This document shows positions 6,769 through 9,116 of a stretch of 9,116 bases of DNA, one piece after another. The translations under genes were made by a program, and so were the position numbers. Source of the DNA: Anaerolineales bacterium. Lineage in GTDB: Bacteria; Chloroflexota; Anaerolineae; Anaerolineales; Villigracilaceae. The first letter of the stretch is position 1; every line of letters begins with the position of its first letter. Where the stretch lies: NCBI GenBank assembly GCA_025966435.1, contig JAICRQ010000108.1:1-9116 (forward strand), given 5' to 3'. The notes beneath the pieces were generated by a model. That model was not told where the DNA came from. It saw only the letters and a list, made by a program, of their open reading frames with translations, and searched no databases.

Positions 6769-6906
6769 TGTCATTGCGAGTGAGTGTAGCGAGCGTGGCA
6801 ATCTCCAAGTGCATCAATTAGGAGATTGCTCACCTGCACTGCATGCCGGCGCACACCTGTCCTGGTGTACGGTGCCAGGGAGTGTCGCCTACGGCTCGCA
6901 ATGACA
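6769..6906. repeat. CATTGCGAG-type palindromic repeat (REP/MITE-like), 138 bp
   Basis: TGTCATTGCGAG (6769-6780) and CTCGCAATGACA (6895-6906) are perfect 12-bp terminal inverted repeats. Inside, GCAATCTCC (6798-6806) and GGAGATTGC (6821-6829) form a perfect 9-bp hairpin, and CACACC/GGTGT around 6853-6868 another small one. The CATTGCGAG...GCAATCTCC pattern is a dispersed repeat type seen in several bacterial phyla. It starts 5 nt after the stop codon of the PrsW gene, so it may also end or stabilise the operon transcript. No open reading frame lies inside. Confidence 0.75.
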
Positions 6907-6927
6907 TGAAAGCAAATATGATAAAAT
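6901..6927 (+). promoter_or_regulatory. Weak promoter candidate for tRNA-Arg
   Basis: ATGACA (6901-6906) followed after 15 bp by TAAAAT (6922-6927) would place a start site near 6934, just before the tRNA at 6938. The spacer is short, so this is tentative. The -35-like hexamer is the end of the CATTGCGAG repeat. Confidence 0.25.
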
Positions 6928-6937
6928 CCTTCCGCCC

Positions 6938-7009
6938 GCCCCTGTAGCTCAGTGGACAGAGCGTCGGCCTCCGGAGCCGAAGAGCACAGTTCGAGTCTGT
7001 GCAGGGGTA
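6938..7009 (+). tRNA. tRNA-Arg, anticodon CCG
   Basis: A full cloverleaf folds by eye. The acceptor stem is GCCCCTG (6938-6944) with CAGGGGT (7002-7008), closed by a G-U pair at the end. The D arm is GCTC (6947-6950) and GAGC (6959-6962). The anticodon stem is TCGGC/GCCGA with loop CTCCGGA and anticodon CCG at 6971-6973, which reads CGG (arginine). The T arm is CACAG-TTCGAGT-CTGTG (6985-7001). The discriminator is A7009. The next bases are CCT, so the CCA end is not encoded and must be added after transcription. The variable loop is four bases. Confidence 0.95.
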
Positions 7010-7020
7010 CCTAACCGGAC

Positions 7021-7133
7021 ACATCCCGAACTACACACCTAGGTTGAAAAGCAATTTGTATCGATGCTCTGATTTGAGCACCTAGGGAAACTAACCAAAT
7101 TGCTTTCCAACAGAAAGTGATTGGTCGGGATGT
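7021..7133. repeat. About 113-bp imperfect palindrome between the tRNA and the HTH gene
   Basis: Three nested inverted repeats share one centre. The outer arms are ACATCCCGA (7021-7029) and TCGGGATGT (7125-7133). The inner 16-bp arms match at 15 of 16 positions: GTTGAAAAGCAATTTG (7043-7058) and CAAATTGCTTTCCAAC (ending near 7111). The central hairpin is TGCTC-6 nt-GAGCA (7065-7080). The unpaired segments between outer and inner arms are 13 nt on both sides, so the whole block is symmetric. It starts 12 nt after the tRNA, and its right arm includes the ATG of the next gene. A terminator for the tRNA, an operator, or a non-autonomous mobile palindrome are all possible. Right-arm coordinates may be off by one or two bases. 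Confidence 0.7.
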
Positions 7134-7387
7134 CGGCTTTAATTGGACAAGGCCATGGAAATCAGGTACGAACTTATATATCCGTGAAGGATGCTTGTAA
7201 GCTTTCTGGATATAGGGAGCAGTATCTCAGGCGACTACTGCGCCAAGAAAAACTTGCGAGAACAAAGATAGGGCAGATGTGGCTGATTGAAGTTTCTTCC
7301 CTGGAAAGCTATTTGTTTTCATCCCAACAATCAAGAGACAGAAGATGTGGTCCTCGAACAAAGAAGAGAACTTATTTTCACTCATAA
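7130..7387 (+). CDS. Small HTH (excisionase-like) DNA-binding protein
   Basis: An 85-residue protein from the ATG at 7130 (a TTG at 7121 would add three residues). The block TYISVKDACKLSGYREQYLR, followed by RLLRQEKLARTKIGQMWLIE and VSSLESYL, is a typical HTH_17/excisionase (MerR-like winged helix) fold. ISVKDACKLSGY is the first helix pair, YLRRLLRQEKL the recognition helix, and KIGQMWLIEVSSLESYL the wing and last helix. The basic tail (RDRRCGPRTKKR) suits DNA binding. Such proteins act as recombination directionality factors or small regulators; which applies here cannot be told. No integrase is adjacent in the window. The start codon sits inside the right arm of the 7021-7133 palindrome, so self-regulation at that site is a reasonable inference. 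No clear Shine-Dalgarno is present. A small hairpin, CCTTAA-TGGA-TTAAGG at 7395-7410, follows the stop and could help end the transcript. Confidence 0.75.
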   Translation: MSALIGQGHGNQVRTYISVKDACKLSGYREQYLRRLLRQEKLARTKIGQMWLIEVSSLESYLFSSQQSRDRRCGPRTKKRTYFHS

Positions 7388-8050
7388 ATTCCTGCCTTAA
7401 TGGATTAAGGAAGGCTGACGCCAACCTGTATGGGTTTCCATCTCAGCTAACTTTCCGGGTGTTACACACCTAGCTTCCTAAATCGAGTTAACTTCCGTCA
7501 CCTTCTTTTGACTAAGGTAGTTTAAGCACGTCTCCCCAACTTAGTACCCGGGATAATTTTTTTCGACGATGACTTGAACATCCAACCTGCGATGAATAAG
7601 GATGAGTTTTTTTCGTTAAATCTCGTCCATTCAGTCCATTTACTCTACAAAATTGGGCGTTTTTATTCATCTACTTCAATACATCCAGAATTTCCATTCT
7701 AACTGCACCAGGAAGGCGACTCTAAGATTTTATTTCCAGCAGTATTAGATATCCAGATCCTGTTGCCTTTGGCAAACAAAATGAACCTGAGTTACAAAGT
7801 AATAGGAATGACCTAAGGGCCTAATTCCACACGATCTGTACAATAGCCCCAGGAGGGTGTGCAGACTCAATCTCCTCACGTTTCGCCAAATCGGAACAGT
7901 GCGCGCTGAGGACCTGGTAAGGTAAAGACATCCAATCCGCTAGGTAGCGGGGACACTCTACCTTCGGCAGGACACAAGAACTCACAAATTACGAGCCTGA
8001 CAATATACCTCCGCCTAACCAAACTGTAACCTTTTAATGTGATATTTATC
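7388..8050. other. Gene-poor stretch with no convincing coding sequence
   Basis: About 660 bp more A+T-rich than the genes to the left. No long frame with family resemblance is seen on either strand. A minus-strand frame of 81 codons at 7876-8121 has no recognisable motif. It contains the small hairpin at 7395-7410, two T7 runs (near 7556-7563 and 7607-7613) without clear stems before them, and a foldable segment at 7913-7971. It may be a decayed remnant of an inserted element, but no decayed gene could be identified. Confidence 0.6.
7913..7971 (+). other. Possible structured RNA element
   Basis: CCTG/CAGG (7913-7916/7968-7971), then a small internal loop, then AAGGTA/TACCTT (7919-7924/7959-7964), enclose a hairpin CCGCT-AGGT-AGCGG (7937-7950). 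An alternative pairing AGGTAG/CTACCT would compete with both inner helices. The mutually exclusive folds resemble a switch, but all helices are short and it matches no riboswitch consensus I know. The strand is uncertain. Confidence 0.2.
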
Positions 8051-8080
8051 TTGACCAAGAAATCAACAGTCCAGTAGAAT
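8051..8080 (+). promoter_or_regulatory. Promoter candidate for the glycine-rich secreted protein
   Basis: TTGACC (8051-8056) and TAGAAT (8075-8080) each match the sigma-70 consensus at five of six bases, with an 18-bp spacer. Transcription would start near 8087, giving a leader of about 140 nt. The leader holds a hairpin CTAGGAA-AACA-TTCCTGG (8182-8199) 14 nt before the CGGAGA ribosome site at 8214-8219. Confidence 0.4.
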
Positions 8081-8226
8081 CGGCGACCGTAAGCAGTTGT
8101 CCGACTAAGTAAAACCATCAAACCAGTAACACTTGCTGGGGAAATTTTACAAATATCTCAAGCCCGACAACTACAAAACAACTAGGAAAACATTCCTGGT
8201 TGCAAACTAACATCGGAGAAACCATC

Positions 8227-8979
8227 ATGTTTGCTAAGCCAAGAATGGCAATCACTTCGCGCGTAGTAATTATCGCGGTAGTTTTGTTTAGTCTGCTAAC
8301 ACCGGCCGAAAGTGCAGGCGCTAGCTCCGGCCAAAAAGTAGAGCATGCTAACAAGCCGAGTGATGTTGTACATCCTGTATATAGATTCGGCAGGCTCGGA
8401 AGCTCAGTTAATCCAACTTTCTCATCGCAGAGTGATACCGTTTCATATCAAGTAGCAAATTGCCAGGCTGATGCTAATGGTAACCTTACCATTGCAGCTG
8501 GCACAACGTGCAGTTTAGAGGCAGGCTCTTATACTTTTAATAGCATTAGTGTAAGCGGAACGCTTATCATCAACGGAAATCCAACCCTTAATCAAGGCGT
8601 AACTATCAATGCTGAGGAATTAACTGTAGAAGCCGATGGGAAGATAAATGCTGATGGAAATGGATATCCTATAGCTACATCGCCGGTGGATGGTTCAGGC
8701 CCTGGGGGTGGCAAACGATCTACCGGATGGGGTGGGGGCGGCGGTGGACATGGTGGGCATGGCCAAAACTCAAGTGGTAATGGAGGAGGCACCTATGGAT
8801 CTGTGACCAATCCTACTCATTTGGGGAGTTCTGGAGGGCCCGGGATAAATGGGTTTGGTAGTCTCTTTGCAGGCGGAGCAGGAGGAGGAGCTATTCACCT
8901 CAATGTTAGTGGGACATCAACAATAAATGGAAGTGTTTCTGCAGATGGGAATGCAGGTGTTTATGGAGGTGTTTTTTAG
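8227..8979 (+). CDS. Secreted glycine-rich beta-helix-type protein, interrupted by TAG
   Basis: A 250-residue product before an in-frame TAG. The ATG at 8227 is preferred over an upstream TTG at 8200 because CGGAGA (8214-8219) lies 7 nt before it and a classic signal peptide follows: basic residues at positions 4-12, a hydrophobic core VVIIAVVLFSLL, and cleavage near ESA-GA at residues 30-32. The mature part begins with a polar segment, then short beta-strand repeats (GSYTFNSISVSGTLIING, GVTINAEELTVEADGKINAD), then glycine-rich loops (GWGGGGGGHGGHG, GGAGGGAIHLNVSGT). This pattern is that of large surface or extracellular parallel beta-helix proteins. No catalytic motif is visible; an envelope or adhesin role is inferred. 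Codon choice is visibly more A/T-ending than in the genes left of the tRNA. The frame continues coherently past the stop, so the gene is probably a recent pseudogene or the stop is read through. Confidence 0.75.
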   Translation: MFAKPRMAITSRVVIIAVVLFSLLTPAESAGASSGQKVEHANKPSDVVHPVYRFGRLGSSVNPTFSSQSDTVSYQVANCQADANGNLTIAAGTTCSLEAGSYTFNSISVSGTLIINGNPTLNQGVTINAEELTVEADGKINADGNGYPIATSPVDGSGPGGGKRSTGWGGGGGGHGGHGQNSSGNGGGTYGSVTNPTHLGSSGGPGINGFGSLFAGGAGGGAIHLNVSGTSTINGSVSADGNAGVYGGVF

Positions 8980-9116
8980 CCCAGCGGTGGAGGGGGAGCA
9001 GGCGGTAGTATTTGGATTGAAACTTCTGTATTGGCTGGCACAGGTCTTATTTATGCAAATGGTGGTGTAGCTGCTGATGGAGGAGGTGGTGGCGGCGGCA
9101 GGATCGCAATTTATTA
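8980..9116 (+). pseudogene. In-frame continuation of the glycine-rich protein beyond TAG, cut by window edge
   Basis: After the TAG at 8977-8979 the same frame reads PSGGGGAGGSIWIETSVLAG, then TGLIYANGGVAADGGGGGGG and RIAIY, up to the last base. This is the expected next part of the same domain: the GAGGSIWI and GGGGRIAIY blocks repeat the GGAGGGAIHL theme seen before the stop. The frame is not shifted, so one base substitution explains the break. The 3' end of the gene lies outside the window. Confidence 0.65.

Noticed and set aside
6985..7012. Integration attachment site at the tRNA 3' end
   Set aside because: No second copy of the tRNA 3' sequence and no integrase gene are found within the window.
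7913..7971. Cyclic-di-GMP (GEMM) riboswitch, because CCGCTAGGTAGCGGGG resembles the 3' part of that class
   Set aside because: The essential upstream core (GGCAAACC-like, GACGCAAAGCC-like blocks) is absent, so the resemblance is limited to one hairpin.
7876..8121. Minus-strand 81-codon frame as a gene
   Set aside because: No recognisable domain, no ribosome site noted, and composition typical of a chance frame.
8200..8226. TTG at 8200 as start of the glycine-rich protein
   Set aside because: The ATG at 8227 has a properly spaced CGGAGA and gives a standard signal peptide.

Overview
The window looks like a bacterial chromosome segment, most likely Chloroflexota and probably class Anaerolineae. 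This is an inference from protein families: a secreted repeat protein with WLPWYNN-type motifs, a TIGR03960/TIGR03936 radical SAM pair, a PrsW-type membrane protease, a glycine-rich beta-helix surface protein, and abundant short palindromic repeats. No rRNA or other strong taxonomic marker is present. No CRISPR array, transposase or integrase was seen.

Layout. (i) 1-536: the 3' part of an ankyrin-repeat gene. (ii) 724-2385: a secreted protein with a signal peptide, a PPC-like domain and four 100-residue tandem repeats, closed by a strong hairpin at 2387-2428. (iii) 2536-6764: a tight, same-strand four-gene cluster, very likely one operon. It encodes a B12-binding-type radical SAM protein (TIGR03960), a DinB/ClbS-like four-helix protein, the radical SAM-associated protein TIGR03936/DUF2344, and a PrsW-family intramembrane protease. 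The two radical SAM-linked proteins are expected to work together in an unassigned reaction. The DinB-like gene between them and the protease after them are candidate partners. The first gene appears to be read from a leaderless mRNA. (iv) 6769-6906: a palindromic CATTGCGAG-type repeat. (v) 6938-7009: tRNA-Arg(CCG). (vi) 7021-7387: a large imperfect palindrome whose right end overlaps the start of a small HTH (excisionase-like) protein gene. (vii) 7388-8226: about 840 bp with no convincing gene, with a promoter candidate near its end. (viii) 8227-9116: a secreted glycine-rich beta-helix-type protein whose frame is interrupted by a TAG at 8977-8979 but continues to the window edge.

Two themes stand out. 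First, the radical SAM operon carries three unrelated palindromic elements: one inside a coding sequence and in frame, one in a gene-gene junction where it mimics an N-terminal extension, and one after the last gene. Second, sequence character changes at the tRNA gene. To its left are dense, GC-rich, operon-like genes. To its right the DNA is more A+T-rich and sparsely coding, with a small HTH protein and a broken surface protein, as expected at an island or accessory boundary.

I found no defence or other multi-gene system that I can call new. The most unusual items are the palindrome inserted in the radical SAM gene, the palindrome/HTH unit beside the tRNA, and the radical SAM/DinB/PrsW gene association.
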